The translations under genes were made by a program, and so were the position numbers. This document shows positions 8,524 to 17,168 of a stretch of DNA of 64,000 nt, in pieces. The notes beneath the pieces are model-generated. The model did not search any database. It was given only the letters and a program-made list of their open reading frames with translations, and was not told the DNA's origin. The DNA is from Theionarchaea archaeon. Lineage in GTDB: Archaea; Methanobacteriota_B; Thermococci; Methanofastidiosales; SZ-28-30. The first letter of the stretch is position 1; each line of letters begins with the position of its first letter. The stretch lies in NCBI GenBank assembly GCA_018992685.1, contig JACVGT010000008.1:1-64000 (forward strand), written 5' to 3'.

Positions 8524-9276
8524 ATGGAATCTCTCAAGGGAAAAACCGCTGTGATCACGGGCAGCTCACGCGGCATTGGAAGAGGATGTGCTCTAGTACT
8601 TGCCAGATATGGCTGTAATATTGTGATAAATTACGTTGAATCTTCAGAAAAGGCACAGGAAGTGGCAGAAGAGATCACGGGGCTGGGTGTGGAATCTCTC
8701 GTGGTAAGAGCGGATGTCTCCCGGGAGCAGGATGTCAAATCGATGATAGGGAGCGCAATCAGCACGTTTGGCGGAATAGATATCCTTGTCAATAATGCAG
8801 GCATTCACCAGCACCTCAAGACATGGGAACTCTCACTGGAGGATTGGAATAGAGTTATTGCCACGAATCTGACGGGTGTATTCCTGTGTTCACGAGAAGC
8901 AGTTTCCCATATGAAGAAGGTAGGATCAGGATCAATCATTAACATTTCGTCGTGTGTGGCATTCACGGGTACGGATCATGAAATACACTACGCATCCACC
9001 AAGGCAGGTATTCTGGGATTTACCAAGAGTCTAGCTCTGGAGGTTGCCTCTTACAACATACGAGTGAATGCCGTATCCCCCGGATTCTTTGCCACAGACA
9101 TGGTTCTGCCTCTGATTACCAGCGAAGAAATGAAATCTTTGGAAACCAAAATCCCTCTGGGGAGATTGGGAGCTCCCGAGGATATTGGCAATGCCGTTGC
9201 TTTTCTGGCATCTGACAGGGCACAGTACATAACAGGGGAAGTACTGCACGTGAATGGCGGGCTGATAATGTACTAG
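8524..9276 (+). CDS. Short-chain dehydrogenase/reductase (FabG-like)
   Basis: Classical SDR of 250 residues: TGSSRGIG nucleotide-binding loop near the start, NNAG, catalytic Ser in INISS followed by YASTK (Tyr and Lys), then SPGFFATDM and a C-terminal ASDRAQYITGEVLHVNGG. It would reduce or oxidise a carbonyl/alcohol with NAD(P)(H). It most resembles 3-oxoacyl-ACP reductase or glucose/sorbitol dehydrogenase types, but the substrate cannot be read from sequence and the gene stands alone. The ATG is leaderless: CTTTATATC lies about 29 bases upstream. Confidence 0.88.
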   Translation: MESLKGKTAVITGSSRGIGRGCALVLARYGCNIVINYVESSEKAQEVAEEITGLGVESLVVRADVSREQDVKSMIGSAISTFGGIDILVNNAGIHQHLKTWELSLEDWNRVIATNLTGVFLCSREAVSHMKKVGSGSIINISSCVAFTGTDHEIHYASTKAGILGFTKSLALEVASYNIRVNAVSPGFFATDMVLPLITSEEMKSLETKIPLGRLGAPEDIGNAVAFLASDRAQYITGEVLHVNGGLIMY

Positions 9277-9424
9277 GTGTGAACGTGTAAAGGTCGACTT
9301 CTCCCGGGCATAGCTGTCCCTCCCTGCAAAGACGTGGATAAAAACGCATGATAGAATTCTGATTCTGGAACTACAGGAATCTCCATGAAAACATTTATAT
9401 TGGAGACCAGCTTCTACACAGGGG

Positions 9425-9526
9425 ATGCCCCAGATCCAGCATCACGCACCAGGAAATGCGTACCTGAGTGCGATATTGCAGCCAGACTGTGCAGGAGACC
9501 GTAAGAATGACCCTGAGAAAACGTGA
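9425..9526 (+). CDS. 33-residue leaderless upstream ORF overlapping the MFS start
   Basis: A TATA box (ATTTATATTGG, near 9392-9402) is 31 bases before the ATG at 9425, the usual leaderless spacing here. The ORF (MPQIQHHAPGNAYLSA...) ends at TGA 9524-9526, 20 bases inside the MFS gene. Translation of it could feed ribosomes to the MFS start. No homologue is known; it may simply be non-coding leader. Confidence 0.3.
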   Translation: MPQIQHHAPGNAYLSAILQPDCAGDRKNDPEKT

Positions 9527-10862
9527 GTCAGAAGAGAACAGGACCAAGAGAAGAGGTCCCTCCGGAATGGTCGGATTCACCGTAGTGTGGGCTGGGCAGC
9601 TGGTTTCGCTCATGGGGAGCTCTATGACAGGATTTGCCATCATGATCTGGCTCTGGCAGACCACAGGGAAAGCCACTCCCTTTGCACTCTATAGATTCTT
9701 CTCCTCTGTTCCCCTGATCATTGCAAGTCCTTTGGCTGGTGCCCTGGTGGATCGATGGGACAGGAAATTGACCATGATGCTCAGCGACTTGGCTGCAGGA
9801 ATGTCCTCTGTCATTATCTTGATTTTGTATTCCATGGGGGGCCTGGAGGTGTGGCACCTCTACGCGACGGGTGCACTGGCCGGGTTTTTTGGGGCTTTTC
9901 AGTTTCCTGCATTTTCTGCGGCAATTACCATGATGGTGTCCAAGACCCACTATGCCCGGGCAAGTGGCATGAGATCAGTGGCTGAATCAGCCTCAGGTAT
10001 CTTCGGACCTCTGGCTGGTGCCGGACTCCTGGGGATCATTGGAATAGAAGGCATACTCATAATTGACATCATCACCTTCTCTCTTGCCATTGGAACACTG
10101 CTCTTCATCTTTATACCAAAACCTCCCACTACTGCAGAAGGATCAGAAGGAGCTGGAAGCATTTGGAAAGAGTCAGTATACGGGTTCCGCTACATTTACC
10201 GGCGTACTGCCCTGCTAGGACTGTTGCTGGTCTTTCTCATTATCAACCTGACCACAACATTTGGGTTCTCGGTGTGGGCACCCATGATACTGGCACGCAC
10301 GAATAACAACGAAGTGGTGCTGGGTGGAGCTCAATCTGCTCTTGCTGTGGGGGGGCTGGTGAGTGGAGTGCTGATGTCTGTGTGGGGAGGTCCCCGGCGC
10401 AGAATCAGAGGAGTCTTTGTCACCATGGCAGGAATGGGGGTTGTCCTGTCTGTCATGGGTATGGGCCAGGGATTATATGTGTGGGCCGTTGCAGGGTTCT
10501 GGTTCACCTTTTTTGGAGTGATTGCTTCTGCGTGCAGTAACGCCTTTTGGCAGTCCAAGGTTGCACCTGACGTCCAGGGGCGCGTGTTTGCAGCCAGGGC
10601 TATGATGGCCTGGGCAGCACGTCCTCTCTCCATGGTGCTGGCAGGTCCTCTTGCAGACAGGTTCTTTGAACCTGCAATGAGAGAAGGAGGAATGTTGACA
10701 GGTATTTTCGGACAGGTGGTGGGCACAGGTTCAGGGGCAGGCATGGGGCTAATGTTTGTGTTGACTGGGATACTCTGTGCACTGGCTGCTGGAGTGGGGT
10801 ACACCTTCCGATCAATTCGGGACGCAGAAGAGATATTGCCAGATCATGAGGCGGCGGGCTGA
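9507..10862 (+). CDS. MFS transporter, DHA3-like
   Basis: A 451-residue membrane protein with about 12 hydrophobic segments. The first cytoplasmic loop carries the MFS signature form ALVDRWDRKLTMMLSD, and the second half begins with KESVYGFRYIYRR. This arrangement (WAGQLVSLMGSSMTGFAIMIWLW start) is that of the DHA3 macrolide/drug exporter group. The ATG at 9507 has AGGAG about ten bases upstream, favouring it over GTG 9468. The N-terminus is very basic (MTLRKRESEENRTKRRG). Substrate unknown. Confidence 0.85.
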   Translation: MTLRKRESEENRTKRRGPSGMVGFTVVWAGQLVSLMGSSMTGFAIMIWLWQTTGKATPFALYRFFSSVPLIIASPLAGALVDRWDRKLTMMLSDLAAGMSSVIILILYSMGGLEVWHLYATGALAGFFGAFQFPAFSAAITMMVSKTHYARASGMRSVAESASGIFGPLAGAGLLGIIGIEGILIIDIITFSLAIGTLLFIFIPKPPTTAEGSEGAGSIWKESVYGFRYIYRRTALLGLLLVFLIINLTTTFGFSVWAPMILARTNNNEVVLGGAQSALAVGGLVSGVLMSVWGGPRRRIRGVFVTMAGMGVVLSVMGMGQGLYVWAVAGFWFTFFGVIASACSNAFWQSKVAPDVQGRVFAARAMMAWAARPLSMVLAGPLADRFFEPAMREGGMLTGIFGQVVGTGSGAGMGLMFVLTGILCALAAGVGYTFRSIRDAEEILPDHEAAG

Positions 10863-10976
10863 TCGAAATGACATGCAACAACTTCTCTTTTCAAGAAAAA
10901 AGTATACATACATTTTCAGATTGGCTTTTCCTAGAAAAAACGTCCTCGATAGAATCTTTTGAAGCATATGTGGAAA

Positions 10977-10985
10977 TCTTTATAT
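10977..10985 (+). promoter_or_regulatory. TATA box of the TSP3 surface-protein gene
   Basis: CTTTATATG lies about 54 bases before the ATG at 11031. The transcript therefore has a short leader carrying AGGAGGAAT, one of the clearer SD sites of the window. Confidence 0.45.
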
Positions 10986-11030
10986 GCTTTCAACTGCAAA
11001 AGAAAAAAAACCTCATCAGGAGGAATATAG

Positions 11031-12287
11031 ATGAAAGCAGTAAGACTCTTTATTGCAGGGATGCTCTTGGTTTCGTTCTTTACAGTTATTTCTGAGCCAT
11101 CGCAGGCAGCTTCTGCCTCGTTGAACATTAACAAAGGATGTGGAGCCACCTACTACCCCGGAGAAGTGGTGACCATCAGCTATAAGGTGACAGCAAATGC
11201 CTCAGCAACGGTAGTGGCTTCACTCAGAGTGCAACTGCCTGATTCATCGTGGTCAACATTTTTCATCAACAGAAGCATTCTGCCCAATGTCACGTACTAT
11301 GCATCTGGAGTAGCTGGTTCGAATCTGGGAGGGAGAACAGTAGTCTTCGAGTGGGAAGCCACCTACATGGGGACTGATGCTGGGTCAACATCATGTACGT
11401 ATGTAGTCTCTTCAGGTGGAGGAACTTTCGGAACCACTTTACAGATCAATAGCAATGTTTCGGGATTCCAGGTGTGGTGGGATGGCGTGTACAGCCATAC
11501 AACACCCTATAACTACGCTCTTCTGTATAATGTGCCCTCGGGAACCCATGTGGTGACCTTGAAGAAGTCAGGATGCACCGATGCAAGCAAGACAGTTTCC
11601 ATTGTTCCAGCAACCGCAAACCAGGTGACCATCAACATGAGCTGCGGCTCGAGCGGTGGTACAGAAGAAGAAGCTGACATTGATGGTGATGGTGTTCCAG
11701 ACGATGAAGACGGGTGCTACAATCCTGACTGCAATGTAGTAGATAGAAATGGCTGCCCCAAGGATTCAGACAGAGACGGTGTAAATGAATGTGATGATGA
11801 CTGCCCCACAGAGGCGGGAAGTCCTTCCAACGAGGGATGTCCCGCAGGTGACAAAGACAGCGACGGTGTGACTGATGATGAAGATGCCTGCTACAATCCT
11901 GAATGCTCAATAGTTGATTCCCAGGGATGTCCAAAGGATTCCGATGGTGATGGACTGAATGATTGTGCAGATGACTGTCCCGATGAAGAAGGGGACCGGA
12001 GGAATAGAGGATGTCCTGCTGAAGATTCTGACAGCGATGGTATAACTGATGACCAGGACAACTGCTACAACCCAGGATGCACGCTGGTGGATCCCCGAGG
12101 ATGCCCACGAGACTCTGACAATGATGGAATGAATGACTGTGAGGACTATTGCCCCAACCAAGCAGGTTCCCGGAGCAACAATGGGTGCCCAGAGCAACAG
12201 CAAGCTCCCCAGTTCTGTTTGGGATCGGGACTGCTGGCACTGCTGGTCTGTCTTGGAAGTGTGGGAAAAGTCTTGAAACGGAAATAG
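11031..12287 (+). CDS. Exported surface protein with PEGA domain and thrombospondin type 3 repeats
   Basis: Signal peptide at 1-27 (basic start, hydrophobic core, SQA-A). Residues 28-128 form a beta-rich domain with paired Cys. Residues about 135-203 read as a PEGA domain (VWWDGVY...YNVPSGTHVVTLKKSGC). Residues 216-386 are three roughly 57-residue double units of calcium-binding thrombospondin type 3 type (DIDGDGVPDDEDGC, KDSDRDGVNECDDDCP and so on), rich in Asp and Cys. The C-terminus is a hydrophobic stretch ending KVLKRK, an anchor. It is thus likely calcium-stabilised and held at the outer membrane face. SD AGGAGGAAT precedes the ATG. Confidence 0.85.
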   Translation: MKAVRLFIAGMLLVSFFTVISEPSQAASASLNINKGCGATYYPGEVVTISYKVTANASATVVASLRVQLPDSSWSTFFINRSILPNVTYYASGVAGSNLGGRTVVFEWEATYMGTDAGSTSCTYVVSSGGGTFGTTLQINSNVSGFQVWWDGVYSHTTPYNYALLYNVPSGTHVVTLKKSGCTDASKTVSIVPATANQVTINMSCGSSGGTEEEADIDGDGVPDDEDGCYNPDCNVVDRNGCPKDSDRDGVNECDDDCPTEAGSPSNEGCPAGDKDSDGVTDDEDACYNPECSIVDSQGCPKDSDGDGLNDCADDCPDEEGDRRNRGCPAEDSDSDGITDDQDNCYNPGCTLVDPRGCPRDSDNDGMNDCEDYCPNQAGSRSNNGCPEQQQAPQFCLGSGLLALLVCLGSVGKVLKRK

Positions 12288-12323
12288 CTTTCTATTTTTA
12301 CTTTATTATTCACCTTTTTTTTG
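12288..12323 (+). terminator. T-rich terminator region
   Basis: Directly after the TAG the plus strand has CTTTCTATTTTTA and then a run of eight T residues near 12314-12322, the usual form of archaeal termination signals. Confidence 0.4.
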
Positions 12324-12418
12324 CTGGGGTTCAACCTTAAAGATTCCCAGACCACCTCGCTAGGATAGACACACAGTGACCATGCAAATCTATAAGAATA
12401 TAAGATCAACTCTGTATT

Positions 12419-13201
12419 ATGAACTTGTTTTCCGTGGAGTTCCCCGTCATTGGCATGATCCACTTACTTCCTCTTCCCGGTTCACCTCGGTTCACAGACA
12501 TTCAATCGGTCATCCATCAGGCTTCTCACGATTATCAGGCCTTGAGAGATGGAGGGGTGGATGGTGTACTCATTGAAAACTTTGGAGATATTCCTTTTCC
12601 GAAAGAACGAGTCAGTCCTCACGTCGTGGCCTGGATGATGAGGATTGTCCTGTCTTTGGGAATTGATGTGCCTTTTGGGATAAATGTGTTGAGGAATGAT
12701 GCAATTTCTGCCTTAGCTGTCGCTCATGCCACGGGAGCTCATTTCATCAGGTGCAACATCTTGACGGGTGCCATGGTAACTGACCAAGGGATGATTGAGG
12801 GAAAATCTGCAGAAGTCTTGCGCTACCGCTCTCTCCTGAAATGTGATGTCAGAATTTTCGCGGACGTTCATGTGAAACATGCAGTTCCCCTTGTGGTCCA
12901 GCCCATTGAACGCGTGGCCAGAGATACTGCCTACCGGGGGTTGGCTGATGGATTGATTGTAACAGGTGCAGAAACAGGAGATCCACCCACCAGCACAGAT
13001 ATGAGGGCAGTGAAGGGGGCAGTTCCAGACAAACCCCTCTTTGCGGGAAGTGGTACCACCCATCAAACCGTGCCATCCATCATCGGGCTTGCTGATGGTT
13101 GCATTGTGGGGAAAGCTTTCAAGAAAGAAGGCATGATAGAGAATCCTGTGGACAGGGCACGGGTAGAATCATTCATGCAGCAGGTGAAAGACCTGCGGTA
13201 G
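12419..13201 (+). CDS. BtpA/SgcQ family protein
   Basis: The 260-residue TIM-barrel-like protein has the BtpA order: VIGMIHLLPLPGSP, DGVLIENFGDIPF, PFGINVLRNDA, FIRCNILTGAMVTDQG, then RIFADVHVKHA and DGLIVTGAETG. Founding member BtpA affects photosystem I build-up in cyanobacteria; archaeal and SgcQ members have no proven reaction, though a nucleoside or phosphosugar role is often guessed. TATA (CTATAAGAATATAAG, near 12390-12404) is about 28 bases before the ATG, so the mRNA is leaderless. It stands alone. Confidence 0.85.
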   Translation: MNLFSVEFPVIGMIHLLPLPGSPRFTDIQSVIHQASHDYQALRDGGVDGVLIENFGDIPFPKERVSPHVVAWMMRIVLSLGIDVPFGINVLRNDAISALAVAHATGAHFIRCNILTGAMVTDQGMIEGKSAEVLRYRSLLKCDVRIFADVHVKHAVPLVVQPIERVARDTAYRGLADGLIVTGAETGDPPTSTDMRAVKGAVPDKPLFAGSGTTHQTVPSIIGLADGCIVGKAFKKEGMIENPVDRARVESFMQQVKDLR

Positions 13202-13286
13202 CAGCTGCACGATGTATCCGTGTATCCCCTGAAATCTATTATTCACGTATTGAGCAGTTCCAGTGGTAGGTGAGCGTATAAACAAA

Positions 13287-13422
13287 CGGACCTGGGGGGA
13301 TTCGAACCCCCGACCTACAGCTTTCTTCGCCTCTGCTAACTCTCTTTAGATCATTGAATCATCGAGCGGATATTCATCATCGGCATAGGAGGCTGTTGCC
13401 CTATCCTCTAGGCTACAGGTCC
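13287..13422 (-). tRNA. tRNA-Arg(CCT): tRNA-Arg(CCT) with a 63-base intron
   Basis: On the minus strand the 7-bp acceptor stem GGACCTG/CAGGTCC is followed by a D arm (GCCT...GGGC), anticodon stem ACAGC/GCTGT, loop CT-CCT-A, variable AGGTC, T arm GGGGG-TTCGAAT-CCCCC and discriminator G. Anticodon CCT reads the Arg codon AGG. Exon 1 is 13386-13422 and exon 2 is 13287-13322. The inserted 13323-13385 falls at the canonical position 37/38, where archaeal splicing endonuclease cuts a bulge-helix-bulge; GCC/GGC can pair just inside the intron ends. No CCA is encoded. Confidence 0.92.
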
Positions 13423-13443
13423 TATTCTATACTTCTGGACAGA

Positions 13444-13452
13444 ATATATAAC
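13444..13452 (-). promoter_or_regulatory. TATA box of the tRNA-Arg gene
   Basis: The minus strand reads GTTATATAT about 22-30 bases before the tRNA 5' end at 13422, the expected place for an archaeal promoter. Confidence 0.55.
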
Positions 13453-13577
13453 TCTTTCGAATCCTCTCTCTTCAGAGAGGCTGGCCTTTCCTCCCCTGTA
13501 TCCTTCATCATAGACTACATCAGGTGGCAATCCTCTAAGAGGAACAGATTCAGACATCGGAGTCCTTCCACCGGATC

Positions 13578-14063
13578 CTAGGGAAATATATACTCCAGGA
13601 GCCTTTTTCCCAGTTCCACAACCTCCCAGAAATGGTCAGTTCCTACGAGGTACCCTGCAGAGAACAAGAGAGCAACCAAACATCCCACAGGAAAGGAACC
13701 AATGCTGTCATTGGACACTCCCCAACCCCCAATGCCTATCTGATTCCCCCTGTGAGGCACTGGCCACAGAACGTACACGGGAGAACTGCTGAACATGTCC
13801 ATCGCAATATGGAGACACATCCCCATGAGCCAGTACATTAGAAAAGGAACCCAGTAAGACAGCACTCCCACCGCTCCAGCTACAAATACATTATGGAGAA
13901 GTCTCCGGTGAACTCCCTGGGAGCTCACAGGAATATCCACAATATCCAGGTCACAGAACAGTCCGCCGAATACAATGAGGGACGCTGTCAGAGGAGGACA
14001 GCCTGCCAGCATTGCTGCTGTAGCCAGTATCAATCCACCTACCAAGTGGGCCTTTTGGTTCAT
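13578..14063 (-). CDS. YdjM-type metal-dependent hydrolase-like membrane protein (DUF457)
   Basis: 161 residues with four hydrophobic segments and the family features HLVGG near the start, GLFCDLDIVD, GVHRRLLHN and LHIAMDMFSSS. The conserved His and Asp residues are why the family is called metal-dependent hydrolase, although the reaction is unproven. It is a membrane-bound protein. Start at ATG; the flanking intergenic spaces hold no further gene. It is read towards the tRNA-Arg gene. Confidence 0.75.
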   Translation of the reverse strand: MNQKAHLVGGLILATAAMLAGCPPLTASLIVFGGLFCDLDIVDIPVSSQGVHRRLLHNVFVAGAVGVLSYWVPFLMYWLMGMCLHIAMDMFSSSPVYVLWPVPHRGNQIGIGGWGVSNDSIGSFPVGCLVALLFSAGYLVGTDHFWEVVELGKRLLEYIFP

Positions 14064-14250
14064 GGAGATACCTGTCCCAACCAGTTATAAGGCTGTTCAT
14101 TTCAGGTTGTGTAGAGAGGTTTCCGGGTGTTTCACATGATATGTTCCTTCCAGACCATGAAATGTCAAACCAGAAAAAACTGAAAGAACCATCCTCCCTC
14201 AGCCACCTGACCATGTGAACCCTTAAAAACATCAGCCCGAATTTCATCAC

Positions 14251-15987
14251 ATGAAGATTGTTCCTGATACCAGTATTGTCATTGACGGACGGTTGAAACG
14301 GTTTCTTGAACGCACCACGGTGGACGAAATCGTCCTCCCTGAGCTCGTCATTGCAGAAATAGAACATAATGCCAACAAAGGAACACGGATAGGCATCTCT
14401 GGGCTAGAGGAACTGGCTGAAGTCAGACAGTACTGTCTCATTAACCAGATAACGTTAACGTACTATGGGGGAAGGACGCAGGATTATCGAGATATGGATG
14501 AAAAAATCAGAAAAGTTGCAGAAGAAACAGATTCCATCCTGGTCACAGGGGATTTCGTCCAGGGAAAGATTGCAGAAGCCAAAGGGATTCCCTGCTTCAT
14601 TCTGGAGAAAGACGTGGAAACTGAAATGAAAATTGAAGATTTCTTTGATCCCCAGACACTTTCTGTTCACCTAAAAGAAGATCTACCCGTCCTCCTGAAG
14701 ACAGGAAAACCAGGGGATATCGACCTGGTGAGAACCCAGCGAACACTGAACAAAGAAGAACTGGAGGCAATTGCACTGGACATTGTTGAAAGGGCCCGCC
14801 AATCTCAGGATTCTTTCATCGAACTGGATGAAAAAGGAGCGACTGTGGTCCAGCTACGAGAGTACCGTATTGCCATCACCCAGCCACCATTCTCTGACCG
14901 CATGGAGATCACTGCAGTGAAACCATTGAAAAAATTGGGTCTACCAGAGTATTCCGTTTCAGACAGGCTGCTGAAGAGGCTGGAAAAAGCAGAGGGAATC
15001 CTGGTATCCGGATCTCCTGGTGCTGGGAAATCTACCTTTGTGCAGAGTCTGGCTGAATTCTACAAAGACAAGGGTAAAATCGTCAAGACCATGGAGAGAC
15101 CCAGAGATCTTCAAGTTTCTGAAGAGATCACTCAGTACACTGCTTTGAAGGGGTCTATGGCCAAGACAGCAGACATTTTGCTGTTGACCAGGCCGGATTT
15201 CACCGTTTTTGATGAAATGCGCAGGACGGAGGACTTCCAGGTATTTGCTGACATGCGACTGGCTGGAGTGGGCATGGTGGGGGTGGTGCATGCGACAAAT
15301 GCTATTGACGCAGTGCAGCGGTTTATTGGACGGATTGAACTGGGGATGATCCCACAGGTCATCGACACCATTATCCACATAGAGAATGGAGATATTGGCA
15401 CAGTGCTAAACCTGACATTCTCAGTGAAAGTACCCGTCGGCATGAGTGAACCTGACCTGGCCCGTCCTGTTATTGAGGCCAAGGACTTTGAATCAGGGGT
15501 GTGTGAATTCGAGATCTATTCATATGGAGAACAGATCGTGGTTATGCCCGTGAAAAAGCACAAACCCTCTCCCCCAAAGAAGATACTCAAGAATATAGAC
15601 AAGTTCGTGGGAGTGGACTACCGGCTGGAACAGGTGGCACCCAACAGGGGTGTCCTGTACGTTCCAAAAGATGCCATGGCTGAGATTATCGGGAAAAAGG
15701 GAAGGACCATCTCTCAGATCGAAAAAGAAGTGAACATGAAACTGGACGTGAAGCCCATGGAAGAGCAAATCCCGGCAACTCTTGATTTTACACGAAGGGG
15801 GGGACGTCTTTCTGTGAGCAGACGATACAGGAATATCCCTCTGACCTTTTACTGCCAGGGAGAGCCTCTCTTTTCTGCTACCGTGGGGAAAAAAGGAGTG
15901 ATAAAGATCGATATGCAAAACAAGCTTGCACAGACGCTCCATGACATCTGGAGCAGGGGCGACACTGTTTATGCTAAGGAGGAATAG
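14251..15987 (+). CDS. PIN domain - ATPase - KH domain protein (archaeal PilT-like)
   Basis: The 578-residue protein has an N-terminal PIN nuclease domain (1-130; acidic residues in VPDTSIVIDG and ILVTGDFVQG), a RecA-like secretion/PilT-type ATPase with P-loop GSPGAGKST (254-262) and FDEMRRTED as Walker B, and a C-terminal KH domain with GKKG at 481-484. The fusion is widespread in archaea and is probably an RNA-directed nuclease/ATPase; its target is not settled. TATA-like CCTTAAAAAC near 14220-14229 is about 31 bases before the ATG. Highly conserved layout, no missing motif. Confidence 0.9.
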   Translation: MKIVPDTSIVIDGRLKRFLERTTVDEIVLPELVIAEIEHNANKGTRIGISGLEELAEVRQYCLINQITLTYYGGRTQDYRDMDEKIRKVAEETDSILVTGDFVQGKIAEAKGIPCFILEKDVETEMKIEDFFDPQTLSVHLKEDLPVLLKTGKPGDIDLVRTQRTLNKEELEAIALDIVERARQSQDSFIELDEKGATVVQLREYRIAITQPPFSDRMEITAVKPLKKLGLPEYSVSDRLLKRLEKAEGILVSGSPGAGKSTFVQSLAEFYKDKGKIVKTMERPRDLQVSEEITQYTALKGSMAKTADILLLTRPDFTVFDEMRRTEDFQVFADMRLAGVGMVGVVHATNAIDAVQRFIGRIELGMIPQVIDTIIHIENGDIGTVLNLTFSVKVPVGMSEPDLARPVIEAKDFESGVCEFEIYSYGEQIVVMPVKKHKPSPPKKILKNIDKFVGVDYRLEQVAPNRGVLYVPKDAMAEIIGKKGRTISQIEKEVNMKLDVKPMEEQIPATLDFTRRGGRLSVSRRYRNIPLTFYCQGEPLFSATVGKKGVIKIDMQNKLAQTLHDIWSRGDTVYAKEE

Positions 15988-16033
15988 TGCAGCTCTCTTG
16001 ATTCCGGGGCACAGGTCGCATTCTACAACTATC

Positions 16034-16042
16034 TTTTTATAC
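16034..16042 (+). promoter_or_regulatory. TATA box of the citrate lyase operon
   Basis: TTTTTATAC lies 29 bases before the citD ATG at 16063, giving a leaderless first gene for citDEF. Confidence 0.6.
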
Positions 16043-16062
16043 TTGCTACCGGATTACAATCC

Positions 16063-16329
16063 ATGAAGCTGGTTAAAGAAGGTAAAGCTGGAACTAATGA
16101 TGATTCTGACATTCTCATAGAAGTACAGCCTGCTGACACTGTCACGATTGAACTGGAAAGCAGAGTTAACACGTTGTATGGAAAGAAAATCCGGGAAGTC
16201 ATTATGGAGACAGTGGAAACCCTCCAGGTAGAAGGGTGTGCCATTTCTGCCCATGATAATGGAGCACTTGACTATACGATCCGTGCGCGCGTTGAAGCTG
16301 CAATACGACTGGCGGGAGGGATTGAATGA
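16063..16329 (+). CDS. citD: Citrate lyase acyl carrier protein, gamma subunit
   Basis: An 88-residue protein with the CitD pattern GKAGTNDDSDILIEV; Ser15 is at the position that carries the phosphoribosyl-dephospho-CoA arm in bacterial CitD. The remainder has PADTVTIELES and a C-terminal helix. As carrier it shuttles the acetyl/citryl thioester between CitF and CitE. First gene of a tight three-gene operon: its stop overlaps citE by four bases. The genes that build and attach the prosthetic group (citC, citG, citX) are not in the window. Confidence 0.88.
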   Translation: MKLVKEGKAGTNDDSDILIEVQPADTVTIELESRVNTLYGKKIREVIMETVETLQVEGCAISAHDNGALDYTIRARVEAAIRLAGGIE

Positions 16330-17168
16330 TACGCAGATCTCGACTGTACATTCCTGGAAACAATCCCAAGATGATGCAGAGTGGCAAAGCATTGAACCCT
16401 GATGTCATTCTGCTGGACTTAGAGGACTCAGTCCCTCTACACGATAAATTGGCTGCACGTCTCCTGGTGAGAGAGGCCATCACATTCCTGCAATTTAGAA
16501 AAGAAGTCATGGTGAGGATAAATCACTTCCCCATGGGAAAAGAGGATCTGAAAGAGGTTGTATGCGAGCAGGTGGATTCTGTTCTCTACCCAAAGTCGGA
16601 ATCGTCTCAGGATATCGAAGAAGTTGCTGAACTGCTGGATGAATTGGAGAGCGCCAGATCACTCTCCAAGAGAATTGACATCGTGCCGGTAATTGAAACT
16701 GCCCGAGGGTGCCTGCGCTGTGAAGAAATCGCACTCTCGCCCAGGGTCTCTGCTATCACTTTTGGAGCGGAGGACTTTGTGGCAGATATTGGAGGCACCA
16801 GAACCAGGGAAAGTCTGTTCCATGTGAAATCAACCCTTGCTGTTGCTGCTGCAGCAGCAGGGATCCAGGCCCTGGACACGGTATATCCTTTTATTGATGA
16901 TGAGAAAGGGCTGAAAAAAGAAGCAGAAGAGAGCAAAGCCATGGGATTCTGCGGTAAGGGCGCCATCCACCCTCTGCAGCTGGCTGTAATCCATGAGGTA
17001 TTCTCCCCGTCTGCAGAAGAGATAGCGTGGGCACAGAAGGTCATTGAAGCACTGAAAGATGCAGAAGAAAAGGGGAGAGCAGCTGCACAGCTTGAAGGAC
17101 GGATGATTGATACGCCCACCTTGAAGAAAGCTCATCGCATCATGGAAACATACAAGGTGATGACGTGA
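16326..17168 (+). CDS. citE: Citrate lyase beta subunit (citryl-ACP lyase)
   Basis: HpcH/HpaI-type TIM barrel of 280 residues: RRSRLYIPGNNPKMM, DVILLDLEDSVP (metal-binding acidic residues), VMVRINHF (active-site Arg), PVIETARG, FGAEDFVADIG and GFCGKGAIHPLQ. CitE splits citryl-ACP to acetyl-ACP and oxaloacetate. Related CitE-like enzymes cleave malyl- or citramalyl-thioesters, so without citD and citF next door the substrate would be open; their presence makes citrate (or citramalate) lyase most likely. Overlaps both neighbours by four bases, so translation is coupled. Confidence 0.92.
   Translation: MIRRSRLYIPGNNPKMMQSGKALNPDVILLDLEDSVPLHDKLAARLLVREAITFLQFRKEVMVRINHFPMGKEDLKEVVCEQVDSVLYPKSESSQDIEEVAELLDELESARSLSKRIDIVPVIETARGCLRCEEIALSPRVSAITFGAEDFVADIGGTRTRESLFHVKSTLAVAAAAAGIQALDTVYPFIDDEKGLKKEAEESKAMGFCGKGAIHPLQLAVIHEVFSPSAEEIAWAQKVIEALKDAEEKGRAAAQLEGRMIDTPTLKKAHRIMETYKVMT

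Noticed and set aside
10331-10804. Minus-strand 157-codon frame inside the MFS gene
   Set aside because: Shadow of a GC-rich membrane protein gene; Pro- and Thr-rich translation typical of antisense frames.
11632-12240. Minus-strand 202-codon frame opposite the TSP3 repeats
   Set aside because: Antisense of the regular Asp-rich repeats, which gives long His/Cys-rich open frames without meaning.
16607-17119. Minus-strand 170-codon frame opposite citE
   Set aside because: Ser/Ala-rich antisense reading of a well-supported enzyme gene.
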